Shown: one piece after another, positions 9,222 to 17,382 of the stretch
How positions within the stretch are numbered: the stretch's first letter is position 1
Layout: every line of letters starts with the position of its first letter
NCBI GenBank assembly: GCA_937958885.1
Contig: CALGMT010000055.1
Span: 1 to 64,000 of the forward strand
Reading direction: 5' to 3'
DNA from: an uncultured bacterium
Lineage (GTDB): Bacteria; Verrucomicrobiota; Kiritimatiellia; CAIVKH01
DNA: 64,000 nucleotides
The notes under the pieces: model-generated
Database searches by the model: none
Told to the model about the DNA's origin: nothing
What the model saw: only the letters and a program-made list of their open reading frames with translations
Made by a program: the position numbers and the translations under genes

Positions 9222-10012
9222 CGGCCGCCCGTGATGGTGGTGCGCTGCCGCTCGGCGCCGCCGGCTTGCTGCCGGCGCTGCTGCTCCTCGCGCTGACGCC
9301 GCGCGGCCGCGCGCGCCTCGTCGGGGCTGCCCTCGACCCCCGGACGGCCGGTGGCGACCGGCGTGGTGCTCGTGGTGGCGGGACCGAGCGGAATCTGCAC
9401 GAGCCGCGCGAGCTTCATCGGCGGGTCGTATTTCGAGAGCGGTTCCATCAATAAGGTAATCTCGACGAGACCGGGAATCTTGTTTGTGTCCTCCCAATCA
9501 TCGTCCCACCGCTTGTCCTCCGGGTTCCAGATCCGGACATCGAGCCCTTTGATGCGCGTGGACAGCGGCCATGCATCAACCTTATTCTTCTCGATTTCTT
9601 CGGCGAGGTGCGGGAATGCGCGCACGGTGAAGGCGTCGACCCCGTCGTCATTCGGCTCGATGCTGACCATGATCCGATGCAGCCCCTGCGCAAGCGGCGA
9701 ATCGGGCGGAATGAACGCCGTGCCGGAGGTCACCCAACTGATTTGATCCCGCGTCCCGCGGTCGTCGAGCCAAAACCCGTACCGCTCTGGCCGCAGCGGA
9801 AAATACGCCGCCGAGCGCAGCGCCGACACGAGCTGATCGATCACGAAATCGCCGTGTCGCACCTGGTCCACGACATCGCCCCCGCGCCGCCACGCCTTCG
9901 TCACCGCCGCGAAGGTTTGCCAAATGACGGTGAACGCCACGGCCGCGACGGCGAGCGCGACGAGCAGCTCCACGAGCGTGAAGGCGCTACTCTTTTTTCG
10001 GCCAATGCACAT
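9218..10012 (-). CDS. gspJ: Type II secretion minor pseudopilin GspJ
   Basis: A 264-residue prepilin-like protein with a short basic leader and the cleavage/methylation motif SSAFTLVELLVALAVAA (about residues 8-24), including the +5 Glu. The C-terminal part is low in complexity (Arg/Gln-rich, EEQQRRQQAGG) and longer than usual. It overlaps gspI by 26 bp upstream and gspK by 4 bp downstream, so the set is tightly coupled. By family knowledge it forms the pseudopilus tip with GspI and GspK in the periplasm. Confidence 0.85.
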   Translation of the reverse strand: MCIGRKKSSAFTLVELLVALAVAAVAFTVIWQTFAAVTKAWRRGGDVVDQVRHGDFVIDQLVSALRSAAYFPLRPERYGFWLDDRGTRDQISWVTSGTAFIPPDSPLAQGLHRIMVSIEPNDDGVDAFTVRAFPHLAEEIEKNKVDAWPLSTRIKGLDVRIWNPEDKRWDDDWEDTNKIPGLVEITLLMEPLSKYDPPMKLARLVQIPLGPATTSTTPVATGRPGVEGSPDEARAAARRQREEQQRRQQAGGAERQRTTITGGR

Positions 10013-10415
10013 ACGTCGCCACGGTCTCCGAATTTTCCTTGCCGCGCTCCGACCACGCGATCGTCGTGGTCACCAGCCACAAGCCGTCCTCCTTCTCGCC
10101 GACCGCCTGCACCTCGCGCCGCCAGCGATATTGACTGTATTCACCGGTGAACGAGCCCTGGCCCGCCGCGTCCTCGATATCCTCCTCCAGCCAGATGGGC
10201 TTTTCCAGTTCCACGCGGCCGAACAGCTCGCGCGTGGTTTCGAGGCTGCGCACCTTGCGCACCACCGCGATGCAGCGCGAGGCGGACGCGATGATCATCA
10301 CCAGCCCCGTGCCGAGAATGACCACCGCCATCAGCACCTCGATCAGGCTCAATCCGGCCTTGGGGCCGGAACGGAATACGGAAAACGGAAGACGAACTAG
10401 GCGCCCGGCGTTCAT
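9987..10415 (-). CDS. gspI: Type II secretion minor pseudopilin GspI
   Basis: A 142-residue pseudopilin with the leader and cleavage motif GPKAGLSLIEVLMAVVILG (about 18-36), including the conserved Glu at +5. The gene overlaps gspJ by 26 bp and gspH by 4 bp. Assignment to GspI rather than GspH or GspJ follows the ...SLIEVLMAVVI sequence, the length and the gene order G-H-I-J-K. It initiates the pseudopilus tip complex. Confidence 0.82.
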   Translation of the reverse strand: MNAGRLVRLPFSVFRSGPKAGLSLIEVLMAVVILGTGLVMIIASASRCIAVVRKVRSLETTRELFGRVELEKPIWLEEDIEDAAGQGSFTGEYSQYRWRREVQAVGEKEDGLWLVTTTIAWSERGKENSETVATYVHWPKKE

Positions 10416-11017
10416 GGAAAGCTCACGGTGGCATCGCCGCTCAAACCGTCCACGCGCACGCGAGCGCGCTTGCCGGCCTTGTCCTCGAGTTCAAGTTCGA
10501 ATCCTTCACTCATTCCGTTCGGGAAAAAGTTCACCCAATACATATCGTCCAGCGAGCGGTCTCCCGCGCGCGTGCTGAACGACACGAGTTTGACATCCGC
10601 CGGCAGCGGCTTCCTCAATTCGCTGCGAATGGCGGGTGCGGCATCGGCCTCCGCCTCCGTCGCCCCGCGCTCGGCCATGAATCGGTTCCGTCCCGCCATC
10701 GCGCGCCGATCGGCGATCGAAACCACCTCGATGGAACCCGCGGCCTTGTCGAAGAGTACCGCCATGTATTGCTGGCGCAAAACGGACATGCTGCGCGTGT
10801 ACTTGGCGGTCATCACCACGTGCCGCGTCGCCGCGCGCAGTTGCGAGCCTTGGAACGAGCGCGCAAACAACGGCACCGCGATCCCCGCCGCGATCAGCGC
10901 GATCGCGACGACCATCAGCAGCTCAATCAGCGTGAAGCCGGCGCGGCGAATGCATCGATCGGAATGCAGAAAACCGGGCGTTCGCTGGTGGAGCTTTCTA
11001 CATTCCTCATCGCGCAT
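10412..11017 (-). CDS. gspH: Type II secretion minor pseudopilin GspH
   Basis: About 201 residues, with the prepilin motif RRAGFTLIELLMVVAIALIAAG (about 25-46) and a GspH/FimT-like C-terminal domain. I chose ATG 11017 (MRDEECRK...), which lies two bases after the gspG stop. Longer upstream starts would give an implausible 80-residue leader that overlaps gspG. The leader of about 28 residues is still long for a prepilin. It probably links the tip complex to the GspG shaft. Confidence 0.8.
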   Translation of the reverse strand: MRDEECRKLHQRTPGFLHSDRCIRRAGFTLIELLMVVAIALIAAGIAVPLFARSFQGSQLRAATRHVVMTAKYTRSMSVLRQQYMAVLFDKAAGSIEVVSIADRRAMAGRNRFMAERGATEAEADAAPAIRSELRKPLPADVKLVSFSTRAGDRSLDDMYWVNFFPNGMSEGFELELEDKAGKRARVRVDGLSGDATVSFP

Positions 11018-11019
11018 TC

Positions 11020-11454
11020 CTATCGCGTCTCCGTGCTCCAGTTCGTGATGTCGTCCCCGCTGTCCACGCCGTCGGGGCCGAGCGATTTGAGATCGAACGA
11101 ACCGGGATTCTGGCTGCCGGGATAGCTGTACACGAAATCGTTGCCCCACGGATCTTTCGGCAGTCCCTTCTCCAAATACGGGCCGCGCCACTGTCCGCCC
11201 GCGCCGCCGGGGTTTTGGACCAGACCGGAGAGCGTGGAGGGGAATTGCCCCATGTCCAGCTCGTAGAGGCGCAGCGCGGTGCTGATGTTCTCGATGCCCG
11301 CGCGCGCGGCGGATATCTGCGACTGGCGCACGCGCCCGCCCAACCGCGGCACCGCGACGCCGACCAGGATGCCGATGATGACCACCACCAGCAGCACTTC
11401 GATCAGGGTGAACCCGCCGCGCGGCGAGCGGCGAAGCAGTTTGCGCATGTTCAT
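11020..11454 (-). CDS. gspG: Type II secretion major pseudopilin GspG
   Basis: The major pseudopilin, 144 residues: short basic leader, cleavage motif RGGFTLIEVLLVVVIIGILVG, and the GspG C-terminal region with the typical calcium-loop area (KDPWGNDFVYSYPGSQN...FDLKSLGPDGVDSGDDITNW). The ATG at 11454 is set by a clear AGGAG ribosome site five bases upstream; longer frames would read into the 31-bp repeat array. Polymerised GspG forms the pseudopilus that pushes substrates through the outer membrane secretin. It has its own 154-bp upstream gap within the operon, which fits a need for higher expression than its neighbours. Confidence 0.95.
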   Translation of the reverse strand: MNMRKLLRRSPRGGFTLIEVLLVVVIIGILVGVAVPRLGGRVRQSQISAARAGIENISTALRLYELDMGQFPSTLSGLVQNPGGAGGQWRGPYLEKGLPKDPWGNDFVYSYPGSQNPGSFDLKSLGPDGVDSGDDITNWSTETR

Positions 11455-11482
11455 GGGGACTCCTTGCATTCGGATAAAATCG

Positions 11483-11562
11483 TTTTTACAGAGCATGGAA
11501 GGCGAAAACAAATTTTTTACAGAGCATGGAACTTTTCAAAAAAGTTTTTACAGACCATGGAA
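11483..11562 (-). repeat. 31-bp-period direct repeat array, three copies (array A)
   Basis: Three copies of an 18-base unit (plus strand TTTTTACAGAGCATGGAA; minus strand TTCCATGCTCTGTAAAAA) start at 11483, 11514 and 11545, exactly 31 bp apart. The third copy has one change (GACC for GAGC). Spacers are A/T-tract rich and partly shared with the array at 53519. Read in the direction of gspG, the units precede its start within the gspF-gspG gap. Related arrays are at 24079 and 53519. The role is unknown; protein binding or curved DNA is possible. Confidence 0.9.
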
Positions 11563-11608
11563 CTTTTTGCCGTCGCCTCGCGACGCTATGGAGAAGGACA
11601 CCCGAACC

Positions 11609-12910
11609 TTATTTGATGTTCAATCCGCTGGTCAGATCGAAGACCGCCAGCAACATGCTGATTGCGACGAACCCGACGAGCACGGCCATCAACACAATCA
11701 TAAGCGGTTCGAGGATCGTCGTGAAGACTTTCACGCTGCGGTCGAGGTCGTCGTCGTACCGGCGCGCGATGTGGCCCAGCGCCCCGGGCATGTCGCCGGA
11801 TTGCTCGCCGACGGCGAGCATGTCGGTCAGCAGCGGAGGGAAAACCTTCCCCGCGGCGAGGGGGCCGGAGATGGTCGAGCCGTCGGTGACCCGCTCGCGC
11901 GCCTCGCGGATTTGCTCGGCGATGATCCGGTTGCCCATGCTTTCCTGCACAATGCCGAGCGCCTGAAGGACGGGGACGCCGTTGTGCAGCAGCGCGCCGA
12001 GCGTGCGCGCGAACTGGGCGTAGGCGTTTGCCGTGACAATGCGCTTGAATACCGGAATCCGGAGCTGCAACGCATGCCACTTGCGCTCGCCTTCCGGCGA
12101 TCGGATGTAGCGGCGGACCGCCCAGGCGATCACGCCGATGAAAATCAAGATCAACCAGCCCCAATTCAGCAGCAGGCGGCTGGTCCCTAGCAGGATGCGC
12201 GTCGGGAGCGGCAGCGTGCTGCCGAGTTCCTCGAAGATGGTCGAAAAACGCGGCACGACGAACACCATCGTGAACACCATTGTGATCAGGCCGACGGAGA
12301 GCACGAAGGCGGGATAGACCAGCGCCATCCCGACCTTCTCTCGCGCAGCCTGTACGCGCTCGTAATGGATGCCGACGCGCTCGAGGGCATCGGCGAGTTT
12401 GCCGCTCGCCTCGCCGGTCCGCACCATGTTGATGTACAGCGAGCTGAACGTCTCCGGCCATTGCGCCAGGGCGTCCGACAGGCTCGCGCCGCGAATGATC
12501 TCGTCGCGCAGCGCGAGCACGATCTTGTCCTGGCCGCCGCCGGTCTCGCGCTGCGAGAGCGTGTGCAGCGCGTTGCCGAGCGTCATGCCGGAGGCGAGCA
12601 GGTCGCTCAATTCGCGGGTGAACATCAGCGTCTCGCGCAGGTTCATCCGCGGCCGCGCGTTGCGGCGAATGACGAGGCGGGGGCGTGCTTTTTTCGGCGT
12701 TTTTGCCGTGTTCGCGCGCTTGTTGTCCTTCTCGCCGCCCCTCGGCGGAGCGGCGGGCGCGGGCGTGGCGCCGGTCGACTCTTTAACGGAGATCGGCGTC
12801 AAGCCCTGCCGTTCAAGTTGGATCAGGGCCGACCGCTTGTCCGCCGCCTCGATTGTGCCGGAGGCGCGTTCGCCATTCAACGAGCGGGCGGTGTAAGAGA
12901 AACGGGGCAT
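11609..12910 (-). CDS. gspF: Type II secretion inner-membrane platform protein GspF
   Basis: A 433-residue polytopic protein with the N-terminal MPRFSYTARSLNGERASGTI domain and two repeated T2SSF domains (about 95-220 and 300-425), each followed by membrane helices. It anchors the GspE ATPase to the inner membrane. A Pro/Ala/Lys-rich insert (about 45-75) between the N-terminal domain and the first T2SSF repeat is longer than in most relatives. I chose ATG 12910 because the family starts at MPRFSY; upstream codons overlap gspE out of family register. Expressed from the gspE side. Confidence 0.93.
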   Translation of the reverse strand: MPRFSYTARSLNGERASGTIEAADKRSALIQLERQGLTPISVKESTGATPAPAAPPRGGEKDNKRANTAKTPKKARPRLVIRRNARPRMNLRETLMFTRELSDLLASGMTLGNALHTLSQRETGGGQDKIVLALRDEIIRGASLSDALAQWPETFSSLYINMVRTGEASGKLADALERVGIHYERVQAAREKVGMALVYPAFVLSVGLITMVFTMVFVVPRFSTIFEELGSTLPLPTRILLGTSRLLLNWGWLILIFIGVIAWAVRRYIRSPEGERKWHALQLRIPVFKRIVTANAYAQFARTLGALLHNGVPVLQALGIVQESMGNRIIAEQIREARERVTDGSTISGPLAAGKVFPPLLTDMLAVGEQSGDMPGALGHIARRYDDDLDRSVKVFTTILEPLMIVLMAVLVGFVAISMLLAVFDLTSGLNIK

Positions 12911-12935
12911 CGGAGAGGGGAGTCGAGGTTCGGCG

Positions 12936-14654
12936 TCACGATTCCGACAGCGCTTCGTCCTCTTCGGAAACGCGCAGCACTTCTTCCAGCGTCGTGACGC
13001 CCTTGAGAACTTTGGTCCAGCCGTCCTCGCGCAAGGTGCGCATGCCGCGTCGGATCGCCTCCTGCTTGATCGCGCTGGACGAGGCGCGGCTGACAATTAG
13101 CGGCCGAATGGCGTCGTTGACGACGAGAATTTCGTAGATACCGGTCCGCCCGCGGAAGCCGGTGCCGCGGCATTCCTCGCAACCGACGGCCTCCATGATG
13201 GTGCCCTCCGCGAGGCGCTCCATCGGGAAATTGATGCTGCGCAGAAATTTTTCGTCGTGATCCCACGGGCGCTTGCACTGGTTGCAGAGGCGGCGCACGA
13301 GGCGCTGGGCGACGAGGCCCTCGACGGAGGACGCGATGAGGAACGGCTCGATGCCCATGTCCGTCAGGCGCGTGACCGCGCCGGCGGAGTCGTTCGTGTG
13401 CAGCGTGCTGAACACAAGGTGGCCGGTGAGCGCGGCGCGGATCGCGATTTCCGCCGTCTCCTTGTCGCGTATTTCACCGACCATGATGACGTCCGGATCC
13501 TGGCGCAGGATGTGGCGAAGACCGACGGCGAAGGTGAGGCCGATCTCGGGTTTGACATGAATTTGGTTCACGCCGGCCATTTCGTATTCGATCGGGTCCT
13601 CGATGGTCAGAATCCGCAGATCGACGGAATTGATCGTGTGGAGCCACGCATAAAGCGAGGTCGATTTGCCGGAGCCGGTCGGACCGGTCACCAGCAGGAT
13701 GCCGTGGGGCTTGTTGATGAGCTTGAGCAGAATCTGCGCGTCGCGATCCTCGAGGCCCAGCTTATCCATGCCGAGCATGCCGCTCGATCGCATCAGCAAT
13801 CGGAGGCTGACGCTCTCGCCGTACACGGTCGGCATGGTGGACACGCGCACGTCGATTTCCTCGCCGTGGATGCGGAGCGAAATGCGGCCGTCCTGCGGGA
13901 GGCGTTTTTCCGCGATGTCCATGTTGCCCATGACCTTGATGCGGGAAATGATCGAGGCTTGGAAGCGCTTGAGCTGCGGCGGCACGGGCGTCTGGTGCAG
14001 CACGCCGTCCACCCGGTAGCGGATGCGGAGGTCCATCTCCTGCGGTTCGAGGTGGATGTCCGTTGCGCGATCCTTGTAGGCCTCCCAGATGATCTGGTTG
14101 ACGAATTTGACGACGGAGGCCTCCTGGTCGAGCTCGCTGAGGTCCTGCTTGGCGATGTCGTCCTCAATGGCGACCTCGATCCGGTTATCGGCCATCATTC
14201 GGTCGAGCGTTTCCGCGCCGACGCCGTATAGTTTTTTCGCCGCCTTGTCGATGTCCGCCGCCGTGCTCAGCGCGAGGCGGATGCGGAATCCGGAGGCGAG
14301 TCGGAGCGCGTCGATCAGGCCGGGCGCGAACGGATCGTGCGTCGCGACGCGCAGCGCGCCGTTTTCCATCGCGACGGGCATCACGTTGTACTGGAAGACC
14401 GCTTTGGTCGGCAGTTTTTCGAGCACGGCCTTATCGATCGCGACATCGCCGGGCCGGAGGTAGGGCAGGTCCATGGCGGCGGCGAGCGCCTTGAGAAACT
14501 GATCCTCGCGCGCGTAGCCGAGTTCGACGACGAGTTCGGTGATCGACTTGTCGCTCTGCTGGCGGCGCGCCAACAAGTCCTCGATCTGGGCGGGCTGGAG
14601 CAGCCCGGTTTTTTCTAGGAGCGCAGCGAGTTTTGTGGGTGCGGCAACGGACAT
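12936..14654 (-). CDS. gspE: Type II secretion ATPase GspE
   Basis: The 572-residue cytoplasmic motor ATPase. The N-terminal GspE_N/MshEN domain (about 1-160) is followed by the hexamerising ATPase, with Walker A GPTGSGKST, an Asp-box (IEDPIEYEM), Walker B DPDVIMVGEIRD and a His-box (LVFSTLHTNDS). A four-Cys zinc module (CNQCKRPW...CEECRG) lies near the C-terminus. ATG 14654 is used; a TTG at 14666 is also open. It is the first gene of a minus-strand gspE-F-G-H-I-J-K operon. The secretin GspD and GspC/L/M are not in the window. Confidence 0.95.
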   Translation of the reverse strand: MSVAAPTKLAALLEKTGLLQPAQIEDLLARRQQSDKSITELVVELGYAREDQFLKALAAAMDLPYLRPGDVAIDKAVLEKLPTKAVFQYNVMPVAMENGALRVATHDPFAPGLIDALRLASGFRIRLALSTAADIDKAAKKLYGVGAETLDRMMADNRIEVAIEDDIAKQDLSELDQEASVVKFVNQIIWEAYKDRATDIHLEPQEMDLRIRYRVDGVLHQTPVPPQLKRFQASIISRIKVMGNMDIAEKRLPQDGRISLRIHGEEIDVRVSTMPTVYGESVSLRLLMRSSGMLGMDKLGLEDRDAQILLKLINKPHGILLVTGPTGSGKSTSLYAWLHTINSVDLRILTIEDPIEYEMAGVNQIHVKPEIGLTFAVGLRHILRQDPDVIMVGEIRDKETAEIAIRAALTGHLVFSTLHTNDSAGAVTRLTDMGIEPFLIASSVEGLVAQRLVRRLCNQCKRPWDHDEKFLRSINFPMERLAEGTIMEAVGCEECRGTGFRGRTGIYEILVVNDAIRPLIVSRASSSAIKQEAIRRGMRTLREDGWTKVLKGVTTLEEVLRVSEEDEALSES

Positions 14655-14767
14655 AAATGTTAGCAAGTGTAAGCTCGCAACCCGAGCCGGTCAAACGCCA
14701 TCCGTCCGGCAGGGAGGGGCGGGGCCTCGGGACCCGCCGGCCCCGGTGGATGAGAGCGTTGACCGCG

Positions 14768-15550
14768 TCAGTCCGCCTCCACGACGCGAAAGAACGAATG
14801 TTCGCTCGCTAGCGGAATATCCACCTGCGTATTCGTGCTGCCGGCCGGAAGCGCGAAATTCAAATTACTCCACGCGAAATCGAGCAGGTTTTGTTTTGTT
14901 TGAACCTGGTAGGTTTTCCCGATTTCCGTTTCAGCGGTCAGGCGCAAATAGCCCGGTCGCTCGAGCGCGGCATGCGCGAGCGGTACCGGCACGGGCCGGG
15001 CACCAGCCCGGATCGGATGATTCGGGCGCGATTCATAGGCCCAATCGATCACGGACCAGCCCTCGAAATAGATCCACCCATAGTGCTCGCCGTCATCGGC
15101 TGAAAAGCGAACGCCCACATACCCTTCGCCCGCTTCACCGATGGGGCCGTAAGCCCCCGACGTGCCGTCGCGCGGACTGTGCCAGAAGAGGTAGAGATGT
15201 ATCGGGGCGGCGGCGGACCACGCCGTATTGGAGAATGGAGTTCCGCCGATCCACTCGCCGGACGGAATGCGATCCGCGTAGCTGCCCTGAACGAGTAAAG
15301 CATTGGATCCCGACATCCCGACATAAGCCGGTTGAGAACAAAAACTGGTTGGAATATCCATGGTGCAGATCGGAACGCCCATCGCGAGAGAAACGTCGGC
15401 GTTGCCATCCTGATTCAAATCGAGATCGACCGGCGGGGTGAACGGCCACGGCAGGGGAATACCCGACGTGTGAGAATACACAATCGTGCTTTGCGCCCGA
15501 GATACTCCCGCGGCGAGGGCAAACAATGCGCAGATGAAAAGCGCCCGCAT
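14768..15550 (-). CDS. Secreted protein of unknown function with dockerin-like calcium loop
   Basis: I do not recognise the family. The 260-residue product begins with a signal peptide (MRALFICALFALAAGVSRAQS). It contains an EF-hand/dockerin-like calcium loop, DLDLNQDGNADVSL (near residue 40), beta-rich segments with many aromatic residues (GYVGVRFSADDGEHYGWIYF), and a C-terminal segment (ETEIGKTYQVQTKQNL ... HSFFRVVE) of the kind that ends many secreted Verrucomicrobia/PVC proteins. It lies just upstream of gspE on the same strand. It could be a substrate of the adjacent type II system, but that is only positional inference. Confidence 0.65.
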   Translation of the reverse strand: MRALFICALFALAAGVSRAQSTIVYSHTSGIPLPWPFTPPVDLDLNQDGNADVSLAMGVPICTMDIPTSFCSQPAYVGMSGSNALLVQGSYADRIPSGEWIGGTPFSNTAWSAAAPIHLYLFWHSPRDGTSGAYGPIGEAGEGYVGVRFSADDGEHYGWIYFEGWSVIDWAYESRPNHPIRAGARPVPVPLAHAALERPGYLRLTAETEIGKTYQVQTKQNLLDFAWSNLNFALPAGSTNTQVDIPLASEHSFFRVVEAD

Positions 15551-15676
15551 AAAATGAAGAATACCCGTCTGCGCGGGCCTGCGGCAGTTTTTTTGGGGGG
15601 GTGGCGTATGTCGACGCGTCCGATCGACGCGTCCGACGGTTGACACTACGGCGCCAGGAGCCTGATACTGCGGCGC

Positions 15677-16135
15677 ATGAGTCTACCGTTGGAAATACAT
15701 GCGCCCGGCGTGGATGTGGCGAAAGTCATGGCGGAAATCGAGGAAACCGTCGCCCGCAAGGCCGCACAGGGCGCTTATGCGGATGCCCGAATTGCGCGGG
15801 CGGAGCGGACCAATCTGCTGAACCTCCGCAACGACGAGGAATTCCTCGCCTTTTACCTGCGCTCACTTCGCGAGGCCGCGTTCGTGGATATCAACGACTT
15901 TGAAATTCGCGAGCGCCGCTCGGCCCTTGCGCCGTTGTTGATCGCGCTCAAGAAGACGATCTGGAAGTTGCTCAAGTTCTACACCTATCGGCTGTGGTCC
16001 CAGCAGAACACGGTGAACGGCCTGCTCGTCACCGGGGTGGAGAGCCTGGAGGAACAGTACCGCGAGCGCATCGCGCGGCTCGAATCCCGCGTCGCCGCCC
16101 TCGAAGAACGCGTTAGGAGCCGCGCCTCTCCATGA
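15677..16135 (+). CDS. Small coiled-coil protein coupled to a glycosyltransferase
   Basis: A hypothetical protein of 152 residues with no recognised domain. It is mostly helical, with a C-terminal coiled coil (ESLEEQYRERIARLESRVAALEERV) and a moderately hydrophobic, aromatic middle (IWKLLKFYTYRLW). Its TGA overlaps the next gene's ATG, so it is co-translated with the glycosyltransferase. Short helical proteins like this often precede glycosyltransferases in PVC surface-polysaccharide loci and may scaffold them. That role is inference. Confidence 0.7.
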   Translation: MSLPLEIHAPGVDVAKVMAEIEETVARKAAQGAYADARIARAERTNLLNLRNDEEFLAFYLRSLREAAFVDINDFEIRERRSALAPLLIALKKTIWKLLKFYTYRLWSQQNTVNGLLVTGVESLEEQYRERIARLESRVAALEERVRSRASP

Positions 16136-17361
16136 GCGCGCCGGGGCGGATTGCGTTTATTGCGCCGCGCTATTCCGAAAAGGGGACCATCGGCGGCGCG
16201 GAGACGCTGCTCAAGGCGCTGGCCGAGCGCTGCGCGGCGGCCGGGCGCGAGGTGCATTTTCTGACCACATGCGCAGTCGATCATTTTTCATGGAAGAACG
16301 AGCGCCCGCCCGGCGAGAAAACGATCAACGGCGTGCGCGTTCATTTCTTTCCCGTCAATGAAGACCGCGACGTCGCGGCCTTTCTCGGCGTGCAGGCTGC
16401 GATCGACAAAGGCGTGCGCGTGAGCCCGGACGAGGAACGCACATGGATCACAAACAGCGTCAACAGCCGCGCGCTGATGGACCATCTCGCCGCGCAGAGC
16501 GAGTCCTACGATCGCCTCGTGGCCGGGCCGTACCTGTTCGGCATCACCTGGTCCGCGGCGTCGCGGTACCCGGATAAAACCCTCCTCGTGCCTTGCCTGC
16601 ACGACGAGGTCTTCGCGTATCTCGGGATCATGAAAAAAATGTTCCAAAGCGTGCGCGGCTTCATGTTCAACACGCATCCGGAGCAGGCGCTCGCGGAGCG
16701 GCTCTACGGGATCGATCCCGCAAAGGCGACAGTCGTCGGAATGGGACTCGACCCGTTCGAAGCCGACCCGCACGCGACGGCTGCAACGTTGGGAATCAAC
16801 GCGCCGTATGTGCTCTACTCCGGCCGGCGCGAGCCGATGAAAGGCACGCCGCTGCTTTGCGAGTACCTGCATGTTTTCCGTGAGCGGACGGGCGTGAACC
16901 TCCACGCGGTCTTCACCGGCAGCGGCCAGATTGACGCGCCGGAGGCGTTGCGTCCGTTCATACACGACCTCGGCTTCGTCTCCGAGCGCGAGAAACACGA
17001 TGCGATGGCCGGCGCGGTTGCGTTCATTCATCCGTCGGTCAACGAAAGCCTCGGCATCGTGCTGCTGGAGGCGTGGCTGGCCGGCACGCCCGGTTTGGTG
17101 CACGCGTGCAGCGCGGTGCTGAAAGACCAGGTCCGCCGGTCGAACGGCGGCCTGTGGTTCAAGAACTATCCGCAATTTGAAGTTGCCTTGTCGAAACTGT
17201 TGGAAGACGAGCCGCTCCGCCGCGCCCTCGCCGAATCCGGGCGGGCCTACGTCCGCCGCGAATACGACTGGTCCGCCGTCGAGCGCCGCCTGTTCGCCGC
17301 CCTCGCCGTCCCCGCAGAAGGGGTCAGTCCTTTATTCTTGACGTCAAGAATAAAGGACTGA
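16132..17361 (+). CDS. GT4-family glycosyltransferase (C-terminus rewritten by a palindromic repeat)
   Basis: A 409-residue group 1 (GT4, GT-B fold) glycosyltransferase. The N-terminal domain has IGGAETLLKALAERCAAAGREV, typical of the acceptor-side Rossmann fold. The C-terminal domain has YSGRREPMKGTPLL and the nucleotide-sugar signature FIHPSVNESLGIVLLEAWLAG, with the E-x7-E pattern. The last 14 or so residues (EGVSPLFLTSRIKD) are encoded by a 50-bp palindrome and are unlikely to be ancestral. The palindrome also supplies the stop. Probably acts in surface-polysaccharide synthesis with the next gene. Confidence 0.88.
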   Translation: MSAPGRIAFIAPRYSEKGTIGGAETLLKALAERCAAAGREVHFLTTCAVDHFSWKNERPPGEKTINGVRVHFFPVNEDRDVAAFLGVQAAIDKGVRVSPDEERTWITNSVNSRALMDHLAAQSESYDRLVAGPYLFGITWSAASRYPDKTLLVPCLHDEVFAYLGIMKKMFQSVRGFMFNTHPEQALAERLYGIDPAKATVVGMGLDPFEADPHATAATLGINAPYVLYSGRREPMKGTPLLCEYLHVFRERTGVNLHAVFTGSGQIDAPEALRPFIHDLGFVSEREKHDAMAGAVAFIHPSVNESLGIVLLEAWLAGTPGLVHACSAVLKDQVRRSNGGLWFKNYPQFEVALSKLLEDEPLRRALAESGRAYVRREYDWSAVERRLFAALAVPAEGVSPLFLTSRIKD

Positions 17362-17367
17362 CCCCTT
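17318..17367. repeat. 50-bp perfect palindrome of the GGGGTCAGTCC family (solo REPIN/MITE-like)
   Basis: A perfect inverted repeat with 25-bp arms centred on GACGTC at 17340-17345. Each arm begins AAGGGGTCAGTCCTTTATTC. The arms match the ends of the transposase element at 20225-21235, so this is best read as a non-autonomous copy: two element ends joined with no gene between. It covers the 3' end of one glycosyltransferase gene and stops 15 bp before the next start. Confidence 0.9.
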
Positions 17368-17382
17368 TTGGGGGTGCCGCCC

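Noticed and set aside
11483-11562. A CRISPR array
   Set aside because: The repeats are 18 bp with 13-bp A/T-rich spacers, only two or three copies, spacers are shared between loci, and there are no cas genes.
15565-15602. A terminator near the T-run before 15601
   Set aside because: Only very short or imperfect stems (3-4 bp) precede the T-run.
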